64,000 bases of DNA, taken from NCBI GenBank assembly GCA_020809705.1, contig CP085831.1:1674001-1738000 (forward strand), read 5' to 3'. The stretch comes from Calonectria ilicicola. Lineage: Eukaryota > Ascomycota > Sordariomycetes > Hypocreales > Nectriaceae. The notes below the pieces were generated by a model, which saw nothing but the letters and a program-made list of their open reading frames with translations, had not been told where the DNA came from and searched no databases. Positions 12,488-26,400 of this stretch are shown here, piece by piece (the stretch's first letter is position 1; each line of letters opens with the position of its first letter). A program made the position numbers and the translations under genes.

Positions 12488-14347
12488 ACGTACACCATAA
12501 GCATACGCCGCAAATAAGCATGCGCCACAAAAATCCCTCATACACAACACAAACCATTCAATCAATTACTTCTTAATAACCAACTATATCCCAACTAACT
12601 ATTAAGATTAAAACTCTTCTTGCCCTTCAAGCCCTTCGAGGTCCCCAAAAAATAAGCATCCAAAAGGCTGCAAGAATCTATAAAGTTGATAAGAAAAGGC
12701 TATATCGCCGGCAATAAGGTATTCAATCTTAAAGCAATTAGATCCCTCCATCACGCAAGCTATCTGATCTAGAAGAAGAGATAATAGTTAAGTTTATTCT
12801 AGACCTAGATTCTTAAGGATTTCCCCTAAGACTCTATGGTGTTGAGGAAATGGCTAATTAATTATTTATTAATTAAAATGTATAATCTATTGGTAAGTGC
12901 TAGGCTTTAAACTTTATTAAGTAATAACTAGAGCTTAAAATATATTTTTTTTGTAAATATGATTATAAGAGAGCTAAATGTAAAGATCTAAAGATAATTA
13001 ATAATTAGTTTTAACTTATAACTAATATAATAGGTAAGTATAATATTAGATTAGATAATATATATAACTTTAATAAGATTAGCTTTATGATAGATATTAT
13101 TACAAGTGGAATTATTATAATAGGGGCAGAAAGATATTTAAACCTAAAATTAGTTCAGCCTGGAAATCGAGAATGGATTATAATAATTGAAGCGGTCAAT
13201 ACGAGAGGCTGGGTAATCTAGCTATTTCTTATTACTGTAGGCTAATATTATCTTGCTAATTGGTATAAAGAAAGCAACCTTCCAGGCGATTGGGCTATTG
13301 CAATCACTCAAAATGGCTGGACCGATAATAAAACAAGTCTTAAGTGGCTAAAGCACTTTAATTATTATATAAGTAATTGATTAATTGGTTGCTATTATCT
13401 TCTAGTTCTTGATGGGTATGAAAGTTATTATTTGGTTAAGTTTGAGGAATATTGTAAGGATAATAAAATTATTACACTTTGCATGCTGCCTAATTTATCT
13501 TATCTATTTTAGCTACTTGATATTGTGTGCTTTAGGCTACTAAAAACAGCATATGGGAAGGAAATAGAGAATCTAATTAGATGCTCTATAACCCACATTT
13601 CAAAGGCTGACTTCTTTCTAGCCTTTTATAATGTACACCAAGCTATTATAATAGAAAGTAATATTAAAGTAGGTTTTAGAGGAGCTGGGCTTGATCCTTT
13701 AGATGTAGAAAATGTTATATTAAAGCTTGATATACAGCTACAAACGCCAATACTATTCGATTAGATGGTTGAGCCTATTACCCCTTAGACCTTAAAGACT
13801 CCAAGGAATGTTACTGAGGCTAGCTTATAATCTAAGTATTTTGAAAGGTAAATTAGAAGGCTTTAAAGTACCTCTTTAGAATCTATTATTAAGGCATTAT
13901 AGTTACTTTCTAAAGAAATAAAGGCTATTATATATAAGATAGTCTTATTGAAGGCTAAGGTCCAAGATCTTAAATAAGCAAATAAGGTATTAAGCAAACA
14001 CCGTAGATCTAAAAGGACTTGACTACAAGATAGAGGGATAATGATAGTAGATAGTGTAAGAGAAGTAATAGATTAAATGGAAGTTAATGCTCAGATATAG
14101 GCAGAAATATTGTAAAGTGGTGGTCGAGGAAAGTCGGTGCGACCGGGCGGCAGGCACTGTGGGACTTGCGGCAAGACTGGTTATAATTTAAGGATATGCT
14201 AAGTGATTATTGAGACCTTTAATGAAGAGGATAGTGATTAGAACCAATTGATCAAATGCTTTGTAGTGTTTTTATTTTAATTTGAAAATGGGGTATAGTG
14301 AAAAGTGCGGTGTATGTTTATTTGTGGCGTATGCTTATGGTGTACGT
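12488..14347 (+). mobile_element. Fot1/pogo-like DNA transposon, copy D, third TIR subfamily
   Basis: This is a 1860-bp element flanked by TA at 12486-12487 and 14348-14349. Its termini begin ACGTACACCATAAGCAT and the inner repeat type is AAGCATGCGCC. The open frame at 13525-13764 retains a transposase C-terminus (CFRLLKTAYGKEIENLIRCS, then FRGAGLDPLD). Several codons are less RIP-altered than in copies A and C, for example the LPGDWAIAITQNGWT-like block near 13280-13330 on the plus strand. Still broken by many stops. Confidence 0.9.
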
Positions 14348-14349
14348 TA

Positions 14350-15110
14350 ATCTTATTTAAATATAAGAAGACAATTAAAATTTATAAATAATAATTATTA
14401 TATAAATTAATATTATTATTAAAATTAATTAAATATTTAAATAAGTTAATATTTAAAATATAATTCTAAATAAAAAAGTTATTTAATTTAAGACCTAATT
14501 AAGAATAATTAATTAAAATATTATTTAAAGCTTTTAATAACTAAGATATATAATAATAAATTTAAAAAAGTTTATAATTAAAGAATAAAAAATAGAAAAA
14601 TATTAAATAACTTATAAATAATAAAAAATATATATCTAGTTTATATTTATAATAGATATTAAATACTTTTTAATATTAATTAAGAAATTTATATTTATAA
14701 TAAATTAATTTAAAAAATAAATATAAAATAATATTTAAAATAATATTAAAAAGATAAATATAAATCCTATATAATCTATTATATAAGAATAATAAATAAT
14801 AAATATATTATTAAATATATTAAATAATTAATATATTCTTCTTAATTTAATCTAAAATATTTTTAATATTTTTAATATTTTATATTAAAAGGATTATATA
14901 TATAAGAATTTTAAATGTGAGCGCTTCCTTATTGGTTGGTGTAGGGCTATAGGGTAAGCAAATATCGGTTCTGCCATCTTTAACCACCTAGGCATGTCAT
15001 GGGTTATAACACAATGTCCTCTCTCTATTGGTCTTGTCCTCAAGGCCCATTAGGTTAACCTTATATATAAGTTCCTTAATCTTAACTTTTAAAATATTTT
15101 CTAATTATAC
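14350..15110. other. Spacer of outermost element with an AT-only part and a GC-richer island
   Basis: 14350-14936 is almost pure A/T and probably remnant coding sequence of the outermost element. From 14937 (TGTGAGCGCTTCC) to 15110 the composition becomes ordinary and includes a reversed CCAAT-like motif and TATATAAG near 15064-15071. The matching right-hand part after the Gypsy insertion is 27913-27990. The island resembles an LTR promoter, but I could not pair it with a second copy or a duplication. Confidence 0.45.
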
Positions 15111-15115
15111 CTTAT

Positions 15116-15390
15116 TGTTACACTTCTGGGTGTAGTCAACCCTTAGTACGTTAGATCTAGCTAGAGGTAAGTAGTTTGGTTAGATGATGAGGTCCCTAAT
15201 ATGACAAGTCAATATCAGCTAGCGGAAGGTTAGATGTAGCGATTTTGCCTTACAATACAGAAAGGTAGGTCCTGTAGTATAAGATTGAATATACTTATCT
15301 TCTCTATTCTACTAGGTAGCTTCTACTTATAGAAGGTTGAAAGCTATATATAACTCATTGGTCTTATATATCTAAAGAAGAGTTATAATA
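15116..15390 (-). repeat. 3' LTR of the minus-strand Gypsy element
   Basis: 275 bp, starting TGTTACACTTCTGGG and ending TTATAATA (TAACA before RIP). It is identical in length to the split LTR at 22259-22356 plus 27731-27907, with the interruption falling exactly after its 98th base. Confidence 0.9.
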
Positions 15391-15399
15391 AGTGCCCCC

Positions 15400-18300
15400 C
15401 TTACTCAAAGAAATAACTATCATCCTGATAGCTTAAAAGTTTCCTAATCAACTAAGACTATCTTTCTTATAATTACTATCTACTTTTATATTATTACTTC
15501 CTTCTAAAATCCTTTTTCCTTTTCCATTTCTCTCTACAATCTTCTATCCTATTTCACCTCCTCAGCAATCATTTCCACCACTTCTTAAGATTATATCTTC
15601 TATTGCTTTTAGTCAAACAGGGTAATGTAGGATAAGCTAGAGGCATTTCCTTCACTTAATTTTAGAGTAGGTTTCACCTTTTTTCTAAGTAGACCTTACT
15701 GTCCAAAAGGCAGACCTCTCTTTTGACCCTGGGGTAGGGTTTACTTCTCTATCTCGGTGGTGGAAGGATCCTACGTAGCTGGCTTCTTATAGAATGCCTC
15801 CTTATTAAGGGCGGTTCGGACTTTTGTAATGGCGAGTTTAACAATCCAATCTATCTCCTTATCAGAGATCTACATCTTTCGCACTTCCAACTTCACAATA
15901 TACACTTCTAGCTTAGCATTGTGTTCTTCCAATGCTTTAACGCTCGAGTTAATTTTTACTGAGATTTTTGGAAAAATACTATTTCTAGCTACCTTGTTAT
16001 TAAATCCTTTCTAAAGTATGTTAAGATCTTTCTTGATATTAATTACAGCGGTCTTTATATCTGTAGTAATAGTTAAGGCATAGAGAGCAATACTTTTAAC
16101 TTTAATTATATTACTTCCTCCTATACTAGTGCTAAAATCTCCTATTACGCTTATAGGGGGTTCTCCGGTGATATTAAGAAGGTAACCATATCGAATCACT
16201 CCGAGGGCTCCTGCCGCTGATTAGTTGAAAGAGCCATATGGCTCGATTTCATCTGTCTCTTTGTCGGTTACGCCAGTGAGTATAATAAAGTCTACTACTA
16301 TCTTTAGTTTAAATCTGTAGACTAATTCATTTAACAATCTTCCAATACTGCTTAAGATAGCATTATTTAGATGATATTATATTACTAAAAGTACCTATAT
16401 CTATACTATATCCGGCTCTGTAGTGATGTAATACTGTATGGCTATTTCAACTGATTGATTTTTCCTTTCAGCGCTACTATTAGTTTGAGAATGGTGTGCT
16501 ATTGAGATGAGGCATATAGTCTTAAGGAGGGCCAATATAGCTCTCCAAAGAGCGCTTATGAACTTTACATCTCTATTTATTAAAATTTGTACTGGGATTC
16601 CCTAATTATATATTATCTATAATTACAGGAATATAATTACCTATTCTTCGGTCATATATAACAAGTGTTCTGTAGCTATTATTGTCTTTTTTGAAAATAA
16701 GTAACTTATTAGGCAGATTATATCTAATTTGGTATACCCTAGGATAGCCTACATTGTCCTTTGGGAGTTTTCTGTGGGTAGGTTTATAATAAAATCTAAT
16801 GCTATAGTATGAAATACCCTTGGAATAATTGGAATTGACTGTAGTTCTCCTATTTTCTGCTTGCAATTAATAGTATTTTCTTAATATATTAGGTAATATA
16901 TAATAAATCTTTCCACTATTTTAGCCATCTTATAGAAATACACTTATTCTAACTCAGAAATCATTCTATAGAAACCTAGGTGTTCTCGGTCATCATGAAC
17001 AACTGTAAGGATAGTTTTGACCACTGGATAGGGGATGCAAATCCTTTTCTTCCTATAGTAATCAATATAATATAGTATTCCATCTTCTGCTAACATTTAT
17101 GGTTTATATAATTTTTTGTATATTTGGTTGTTTTAACCTCTTTCCTATTAAATCTTACATAAGTACTCTTAAATCTACTATAACTTTTTATTCTTTAAAT
17201 ATCCTTATAAAATCTTCAATTTTAGCTTTAAAGCAAGTATAATTTCTACTACTACCAGGTTAGCAACTGCTCCTAGTTTATTAAATTTGCTCTTTACAAT
17301 ATCCTAGTATAATAATTCTTTAACCGGTAACCGAGATAAGGCATCTAGCACTATGTTTAATATTCCTAGGATATAAAATATATGGAGTTAAAAGGCTAAT
17401 AGGTAGTTTATAATATTTACTAGCTTGAGATTGGCTTTATTTAAGTTGAGGGTGTTAAGGGATATATATATAATAATTCCTTGAGTTACTGTGTGATTAG
17501 TGATAATATTAACTAGGTTTCGGTTTGATTAAACCATTTTTCTCAATCATCTAACTACCCAGCCAACTGTTGCTACCTTTACTTCAGTGGAGCTATACTT
17601 CTTTTTAGCTATTGAAGTTAACTGAGAAAGGAATATAATTGGCTTTAGGTTGCTAGTAGGGATATCTTTCCTCAGGATTGCTTTCTAATCCTATTCCCTA
17701 TATAATTAAAAGATATATAGGCTGAATCTATTCTTATATATATCTAATTTAAAGAATAGTGGTTTGATTGGGTTATAGTAATATAATAAGAACTAATTTA
17801 TAAGAAATTATTATAGATCTTTAAATAATTCTAACTCTTCTTTAGTAGGTTCGAATTTCTTTAAGAAGGTTTTCTTTCTTCTAGTAGGCCTCAATAAATC
17901 TAATAGGATCTTATTGTTCTTTCTGACTTCCTATAATAATTCTATCTTTCTTTTTTACAATGGCCTTGCTCTTACTTCAAACTATAGTATTCCTTAACAG
18001 AGGAAACCAGCTATTCCTAGGTAGGTTTCGAGCTCTCCTAGGCTGGTTGGCATCACTATTTTAGCAAAGGCTACTAGCCGGTCTCCTATTTTCTAGATCT
18101 TGTTTCCATCTATAATAAATCCAAGCAACTATATCCTTAGGTATGCTAGAAACGACTTATCTATTACAATCTTCATCCTATTCTCAAGAATAATTTGCAA
18201 CACTCTTTCAAGGTGCTGCAAATGCTCTTCAAATGTGGTGGAAAAGATAATAATATTGTTAATATAGACTTATATAAAGCCCTTACAATCGCTAAAAAGC

Positions 18301-21300
18301 TTATTCTAAAATCTTTATACAAAAGTAGGTATGTTCTTAAATCCTATTAATATAATGTTAGATTTCTCCAAATCTCGGTTAGATATAATAATTATCTAAT
18401 TCTAATGCTCTTTGAATATAGATAATTAATAAAAAAAACCTATTCTATTAAATATCAAAAACTATTTCATATTCTTTATTTTTAATATAATATTATCCTA
18501 ATCTAGTAAAAAGTATATATTAGGGATGGCTAGTTGGTTCAGAGATCGAAGGTCTATAACCACTTTACCCTTTCTTTTACCATTTATAACTCTCTAGACA
18601 ATAAATGCAGGATAGATTATCGGTACTAGTCCCTTTACATATCATATCTTTCCATCACAATGGAACTTATTATATATTTCATCTAGTAAAGCATAATCTT
18701 CAACCTTTAGTAGGTACTTTTTTGTGATCTTTTTCTAATTTTACCATCTATTAATTAAGTCTACTTGCATTTTATTTTCTTCCTCTATTAAGATGATATC
18801 TCAATCTTTATAGATGTTGAATTTATTGGTTAATTTGATTATTTTAACTATAGCTTCTGGATCTAGATTTGCAATTAGAACTCTATATTTGTTCTATATA
18901 AAAGGAATATCCCCTACCTTAGTTATTCTATAACTTAATATTCCTATATTAACTCCTGCAGGATCTATATCAGCTTTAATAGAGTTATAATTATCCTTAG
19001 CTTCCTTTAAGACTATTATAAATATTTCTTCTATCTCAAAGGTTTGATCCTATATTATCTTAAGTATAATATCTTCTAAGATAAAATGGACTTATTCTTC
19101 GGTCTATTTACTTATAATTATTATAATTTTTTCTTTCTTCTAGATGATCATCTTCTTATTAAATATATTATAAACTTGAACTAGTTTAAAGGAGGATCTA
19201 TCAAGAATTATATTAGACACCTTAAGCCATTCGGCTACTAAATAGAAGAATTCTATTTGCCCATTCTTATCTTAGATCTCTGATAGCATGTTCCAATGAG
19301 CCTGGATGAAAGCAGTTTCCTGAGGGCCGATTATAACCATATATACATTAGTAACCTTCCTTAAGACTTCCTGCGGTTTTTTATAGAAGATTTCCGCTTA
19401 ATATTCAAGGTTTTATACTAAGTAGAAAATAACTTTGGGCTTAATAAAGTCTACTTTAGCTCTATGCTCAAACAGGAAATTCATTCCCAGCAATAGCCTC
19501 GGTCCTAGTGTTTCCACTATATCAGCTGTAATAGTAAAATGCCCGCTTACTTCCTCCTCTTATATAGTTCCAATAAGGTAGAAGTCAAAGGTAGCTATTT
19601 CAATGGCTATGAGCTGAGATCTAATATTGTTTATCTTCTTTGAGGTTTACAATCTCTATTTTACTTTCCTTGCATTCTTCTTTAACTAGCTATAGTTTAC
19701 TAGGACTATAGAGCATCTGGTATTAATATATATCTAGTGGTATTTACTTTTATTATTAAATTATATTTTTACTTATATATAGATATTATATTTCTTTTTA
19801 AATCTCTTTATAAAGTTAGGTCTATTAATAGCTTTAATAATTCGCACTCTCCAAAGGTTATTTTCTTTCTCTAAAAGGTTTATATTTATATAATATACTT
19901 CTATATATCCAGCGGATATTAGGATTCCTTCCTTGTTCAGATCTTCTTCCTTAAAGTCATCTTCAGCATTTTCTTTAACAAGTATATAACCGCTATAGAA
20001 CAATTGCCGCTCTTAATTCTAGAAATCTCTCTTATCCTAATAGAGGCAAGTTTCAGAGATATACCGTTGGTTCCTACTTCTATTCTATTGTTGTTAATAA
20101 TAATTGAAATACTATAGGTTCTGGCTCCTTAATCTATCATATAGTAGCTTATAATAATAGTTAACTTAATTACTTTCTCCTCTCCTTAAGTTCTTTTAAT
20201 CATTATTGAAGTCTTCTTCTACTTCTTCCTTCCACTATTTGTTATTTAGCTTTTATTTAAAGTATCTATTATTCCTAGTATTATTATAAATATACCCCTC
20301 CCTTAGTTTGATTTATTAATAGGAAGGATAATATCTCCTACCTTATTAATTCTAATTAGCTTGGTTTTCTTTACTATCTTCTTTAATTACTATATATATC
20401 TTCCTAATATTCGCTTTTAGATTTTAAGGTGCTAATTAGTCCCTTGCTTATTATTTATTCTCTAGTTTCTCTTGCAGCTTTTTATAGATTTTATTAATCT
20501 TCTTAATATAATTATTTTAAGTATTGCTTTCCGTTAGTTTTAGGTATAGTAATTGTAAATCTATTGCCAATTGGTTATATACTATCATTAGAAGCTAATA
20601 TTCTTCTATCCAGCTTACTGATCTAGCTCAGCTGAATACCTAAGCGGCAAAATCATAGACTAGAACACCATCTAGGATACTTTGTTAGTTATATCTAGCT
20701 ATCTCTATCTAGTGTATTATTTATCTCTTTTTCATGCCAAATTCCTTCCGAACCATGTTAAAGAAGATCTTTATAGTGGTTGTAAGTCTTCTTTATTCCT
20801 CTAGATTTAACTGATGATAATACTATTTTAATGTGGATCCTTGAAGTAGATTTTAAATGTTTTGTTGGATGTAGTTGCAATTAATATCGAAATTATCTTC
20901 CTAGGTGGATCTGATTGCTTAGATCTATATTTTAACATTTATAAAGATGACTTGCTTGCTATTATACTATAATCCTTCTTCCTTAGCTTTTTCTATTCCA
21001 CTATTTGGCTAGAAAAAACCGATATCCTTGATTTAAATAGTTAGTTATTCTTACACATTTCCAAACTCTAGTATTCTACTAGTTCTAACTTCTTATTAGA
21101 TAGCTTCATCCATTTTAGTATGGTCGGCGGTCTAATTTCTCACCTAAGGTTTTAGATGAAATTCCTTCTACTAATATTCCATACCACCTCTTAGTCTAAA
21201 CATAGCACAAGATAGTTCCTTCTTAACCCTAGGTAATATTACTTTTATCTATAAGAAGGTAGTACTTAACCCACTAGTACTTCCTAGTGCGAAGGGATGG

Positions 21301-22200
21301 GGCGGAACAGACTCGTCCTGACCCTTGCCTTTCTCCCGACCCTCAACTAGGCTTAGATCTAATTTGCCTATTAATTCGGTTAATTAGTCAATAGCCCTAT
21401 TTCTTTCAGCTGGATCCACTATTCTCAATTTTCATCGTAGGTTTTCTAGCATTCTTTCCATTTTATCCTTCGGCGGTGTTGGTTTTGCTATTCCTCCTGA
21501 TCCTTCTGACCCCTGAGTCTCTAGGTCGGTGGCGTTCGAACCTATTTCCCTTGGTTCCTGGGATGGATTTGATGTGGCTGGGGTTAGAATGCCCCTGCTC
21601 AATATAGCCTCTTGCTTGTCAGGGTCAACTGTACTCCCACGGATTTGAGCCGTGCTTAATGGTGCCAGCCTTCCTCCTAGGACTAGATTAAGCTATAGTT
21701 TTGGTATTGTTTCCGTTACTTGGATGGTTATTTAAGTATTCCTAAAGATTAATGTTAGGTTTTCTTCTATTCCTGACTTCTCTAAGGAAGCGTAGACAAA
21801 GTGGTCTGGTTCGTAAGGCAGGATTCTATCGTCTCTTGCTTTGGCAAGGATCTTTTTAACTAAGTTCCAGGCAGTTCTAATAATATAGAGGTCTACTATA
21901 TTCCAATACTCCGGGGGTTCTTTCTCTTGAGGGACTCCTATTATAACGAACTGGTCACTTTCATCGTATTCCCAGCTAGATAAGGCTTCTAGGTTGCTGA
22001 GGGCGACTATGTCGGCGAGTTTCTTTCCTCTAATAGAGAAATCGGGGTTACAACTAAGGAATCCTTGAAACTTATGTATTGTTGCTAATTTAGTTGGCTT
22101 GATACTCGATCGGGCTGGTTGTTTGGTTGGTAGGTTGAGCCTTCTTCTTATTTGGTCGGTTTTACCTATGGAGGGGTGACTTTCTTTGCTTTTTGTTTTT
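15400..22200 (-). pseudogene. Decayed gag-pol of the minus-strand Gypsy element
   Basis: On the minus strand the reverse-transcriptase active site reads YINNIIIFS (complement of about 18241-18270) where functional relatives have YxDDIxIFS. Both aspartates have become asparagine, as G-to-A mutation would produce. The following TFEEHLQHLERVLQ and KSFLAYL segments are typical of fungal Gypsy polymerases. Upstream, LGPRLLLGMNFLFEHRA near 19500 fits the protease end. Downstream, an integrase zinc-binding start (VVHDDREHLGFYRM) and ALDFIINLP lie near 17000-16800, with ILINRDVKF further on. Stops occur every few dozen codons. No functional product is expected. Confidence 0.75.
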
Positions 22201-22258
22201 TGTATTCTTTCTCTCGGGCTAAGGCCGCTCGGTTTGAAACTTAGTAATTGCTACTACT

Positions 22259-22356
22259 TATTATACTTCTGGGTATAGTTAACCCTTAGTATATTAGATC
22301 TAGCTAGAGGTAAGTAGTTTGGTTAGATGATAAGATCCCTGATATAACAAGTCAAT
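22259..22356 (-). repeat. Left fragment of the split 5' LTR of the minus-strand Gypsy element
   Basis: First 98 bp of the 275-bp LTR (starting TATTATAC, the RIP form of TGTTACAC). It ends in TCAAT, the target site duplicated by the inner Gypsy element. Confidence 0.9.
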
Positions 22357-22568
22357 TGTCACAGGCTGAAGCCTGGCAGAGGATTACGGCTATGCCGTAT
22401 CCACCTAGATTAAGCTTTATGACTATATTGGTAGTGAGGGCACACTAAGGCATATATAATCAGAAGAATACGTTCTTCTGATTGTCTTCTTCTCCTTTCT
22501 CCTTAGCTTTAGATAGATTAATATAGAGCACCCTTTAGGTTGAATAAACCCAGGACCAGCCCTTTATA
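22357..22568 (+). repeat. 5' LTR of innermost Gypsy element
   Basis: 212 bp, TGTCACAGG..CCCTTTATA. It carries the T state at most sites where the 3' LTR has C. Confidence 0.92.
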
Positions 22569-23474
22569 TATCTAAAGCTTAATTAACTTTGATGTGAACT
22601 ATTGGTTAAGACGTTCGCGGGTATAATAGCGGATTAAGGATTTAGTAGCTCGGTGCTGGATGAGGCGATCTAATAGTGGCTAGTGTAGCTCATACAGCAG
22701 GGATTAAGTGCGGCTTTGGCCCCGATTTAGGAGTAGATTGCGTAGTTGAGAGCCCAATAGGGTAGTGCAGTAGAGAGATCGATGCCGCCACAGGAACGCC
22801 CTGAGGAGAGCCTGAGGGCCTCAGTCAAGGCGGAGTTGTTAGGTTCAATTGGGCTGGATACTGATGTCCCTTGATAGTCCCTCTTGAAGCGGAAGCCGCT
22901 TCTGAACCTACTAAAGTTTTTAGGTGACTGCTGTGAGTACCTAATGTGGTTATAGCAGATGAGAGATAAGTTAGAGCTGGATGCTTATCTTTATGTATTA
23001 AACCGAGAGCTCTGGTACTTGGTCAACTTATGTTTAGTAGTAGGACCCTAGAAGGTAGTGGCTACCTTCTATACTGCTGGAGGACCTGAAGGTTATTATA
23101 ATCCTATAGACTTTATATACTACTTGGATTGTATATATAAGGATGTTAATTTACAGGTGCGTGTAGTAGCATCCTTATGAACCCTTTGATAAGGTGAGAA
23201 TACCTCTCTTGTAAGCTTTCTGCCTAAGTTTAAGTAGGTTATGGTAGATGCAGGAGGCTCCTAATAGGCTGATCAAGCCAAGATCACCTTTTTAGAAGGT
23301 GCGTTGAACTTATAGTTGTAGCATAGCTTGGTCACGGTAGACCTACCGCACGATTATGCAGGCTAGCTAGCTCAAGTATAGGATATAGCTTGGAAGCTAG
23401 AGAAACTTAGGAAGCTAGGGAAAAAGGAACCTACTGCCAGCTAAAGGTAAGATCACATTTCTTAGGTCTCTAAA

Positions 23475-26400
23475 GTGATCAAGGACTATGAAGGTGATAT
23501 GCCAATGACAGGCAAGGTAGCTGCTGAGAAACCGACCTCTTGCAAGCAGCCTGCTAGTAACCAAGACCAGGATGCGCGACGTTGCTTTAGCTGTGGAAGC
23601 CTTGATCACTTAAAGGCCTCTTGCCCGATTCGCCAATCAACAGTCCGACGATCTTATGCAAAGAAAGCCAAGCAGGCTAGTAGTGCTGACTCTGCGGAGT
23701 TAGACTTATCTACTAGCAAGGGTGAAGACCCGGAAAACGAGGAGCTCTAATACAAAGTCGGGTATTAGAGCTATCTAGGGAAGATCTCTAAGGGTGGGCG
23801 AAGTAAAAGCCTATGATGATTAGTGGATTAGCTCTAGTTGAAGCAAGAGTCAACGATCAACCTATTCAAGCCCTTATTGATACAGGCTGTAATGCTTTTG
23901 CCCTTGTGAGTAAAGATCTAGCCAACCGGCTAGCCCTTCCGTATGTTAAGAAGAAGCCATGATAGCTTAGTGGCTTTACCGAGTCTAAGGAAAGAACTTA
24001 TGCCTCCGGGGTCGTGGCATTGACCCTTGAGGTAGAAGGTTATGAGTAGAGGCTATATGCCTATGCTATAAAAGGCCTAGAAGAGGATCTATTCCTAGGC
24101 AAGCCTTGGTTAAAGGTAAATGAGGTTATTTATAATATGGCAAAGGAGTGCATCACCTATGGGGTAGCTGGAATCAAGCTATGGCTTACTGGCGAAGAAG
24201 AAACCCTAGGGGTCTGTTAGATACGGGCAGCTCATTATGTTACAGCTGCAACCTTTGCAGCTGAATGTCGCCGCTTGCGTAGGACACATGGTCTAGCAGC
24301 ATTATTAGTACAATCTATTAGCCTAAAAGATATTGAAGAAGCCCTTTAATGGAAGGTTGAGGAAGACCTAAAGGAATGGGTTCCGGCTGTATTACTTGAT
24401 GAATTTGGAGAATTATTCTTAGTAATAGAGGCAGCCAAACTATTACTACACCGACTAAGTATTAATTATGAGATCAACCTATAGCAAGACAAGTTCGGGG
24501 ATAAACTACCGCTCCCTTAGGGACCTCTATACAATATGTCTAGGGAGGAATTGCTAGTCCTTAGGAAGACTCTTAGGGATCTATTGGATAAGGGATTTAT
24601 CTAAGCTAGTAGCTCAGCTACTGGCGCCCTGGTATTATTTATTAGGAAGCCCGGAGGAGGACTATACTTTTATTACAATTACTATATACTTAATACTATT
24701 ACACGGCAAGACCGGTATCCTCTTCCCTTGATTACGGAGATACTGCGGAATCTATCCAAGGCTAAGTGGTTTATTAAGCTGGATGTGGTTGCCACCTTCC
24801 ATAAGGTCCGAATGGCTAAAGGGCATAAGACAAAGACTGCCTTCCGGACCTGGTTTGGGCTGTACAAGTGGCTAGTATGCCTATTCGGCCTGAGCGGCGT
24901 ACCTGCTACGTTCCAGAGGTATATAAATAAGGTGTTGTGAGACTTTCTAGATGACTTTGCTATAGTCTATTTAGATGATATATTGATCTATTCCAGCGGC
25001 TCAAAGAAGGATCATCTAGCAAAGGTACGGAAGGTACTTTATGCCTTGGCTACTACTAGATTACATCTAGATCCAAAGAAGTGCAAGTTTGTAGTCTAAG
25101 AGGTAAAATACCTAGGATTTATTATGTAGGCTGGGAAAGGAGTATTCTATGATCTAGAGAAGTAGTGAGCAATTTGCGAATGGAAAGTACCCTAGATGGT
25201 AAAAGGTGTGCAGAGTTTTCTAGGCTTTGTAAATTACTATTGGATCTTTATACTAGACTTTATAAAGATATTAGTCCTTCTGACGATGTTAACTCGGAAA
25301 GGGGTTGCCTTTGAATGGGGATCTAGCGAGGAAGCAGCTTTCCAGGAATTTAAGTATAGGTTTTGTAAAGCTTTTATGTTATAACAATGGGATCTAGATA
25401 AACCAACATTTCTTAAGGCTGATTGCTTAGGTAATGCACTAGGAGGAGTTCTAGCTCAAGAAGATAAGCAAGACCGCTGTCGGCCAATTGCCTTTCACTT
25501 ACAACGGCTAAGCCCAGCAGAATACAACTACCCGATCCACAACAAGGAGATACTGGCGATCATACGTTGCCTAGATGCTTGGAGAGCAGAACTGCATAGT
25601 TGTGGCCTATTTACTATTATTACAGATTATAAGAATCTGACATACTTTATGAAATGTTAGTATCTTATAGAATGATAGAGTTGTTGGGCAGGATAGCTAT
25701 CGGAATATGATTTCTAGCTTAAGTATCGACCCGGCAGCAAGGCAGTAGCGCCAGATGCGCTAAGCCGCAGAGAGCAGGATATACCTAAGGGGGTTAAAGA
25801 CCCTAGGGAGCAGGGCCATTATCTGCAGTTGATCCCTTAACTAGCTATTCCATAGGATGGAATGATTATACTAGAGCAAGTTATTCTTTGGGTAGCCTAG
25901 GTAGAGATACCATAGATGGTGGTTTTCTCTAATCATCTGGAGCTACAGGATTTATGGGATTAAGCTATTGCTATGGATGAGACTTATATAAGTGTATATA
26001 CTATAGTATAGCAGTAGGAGCGAAGTCTGCCACCTAAGTTAAGTCTGAAGGTTCAGATCTTAGAATATGCTTTAGATGCTAAAGGTCGGTTAACCTTCCA
26101 AGACCGATTATAGGTACCTAGTAGTAAGATTAATGCAAAGATACTACATACTTGCATTATGCAGATGGAGCATAATGCCACTACTAAAGGTCACCCAGGC
26201 CATAATAGCATAATAGCCTTAGTATCAAGGCAATTCTTTTGGCCAGGACTATCACAGCTAGTTCGCCGGTTTATTATTAATTATTAAGTCTACGAAAGAA
26301 GTCATATCTGGCGGCAGTTAAAGAGAGGGCTATTAAAGCCTTTGCCGATTCCAGAACGACCACAAAATGATCTAGCTATAGATTTCATAACAGATCTTCC

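Noticed and set aside
16606..16866. 86-codon minus-strand frame that looks like a small protein
   Set aside because: It is a shifted frame over the integrase region of the minus-strand Gypsy element. The true, stop-interrupted frame there reads ALDFIINLP and related motifs.
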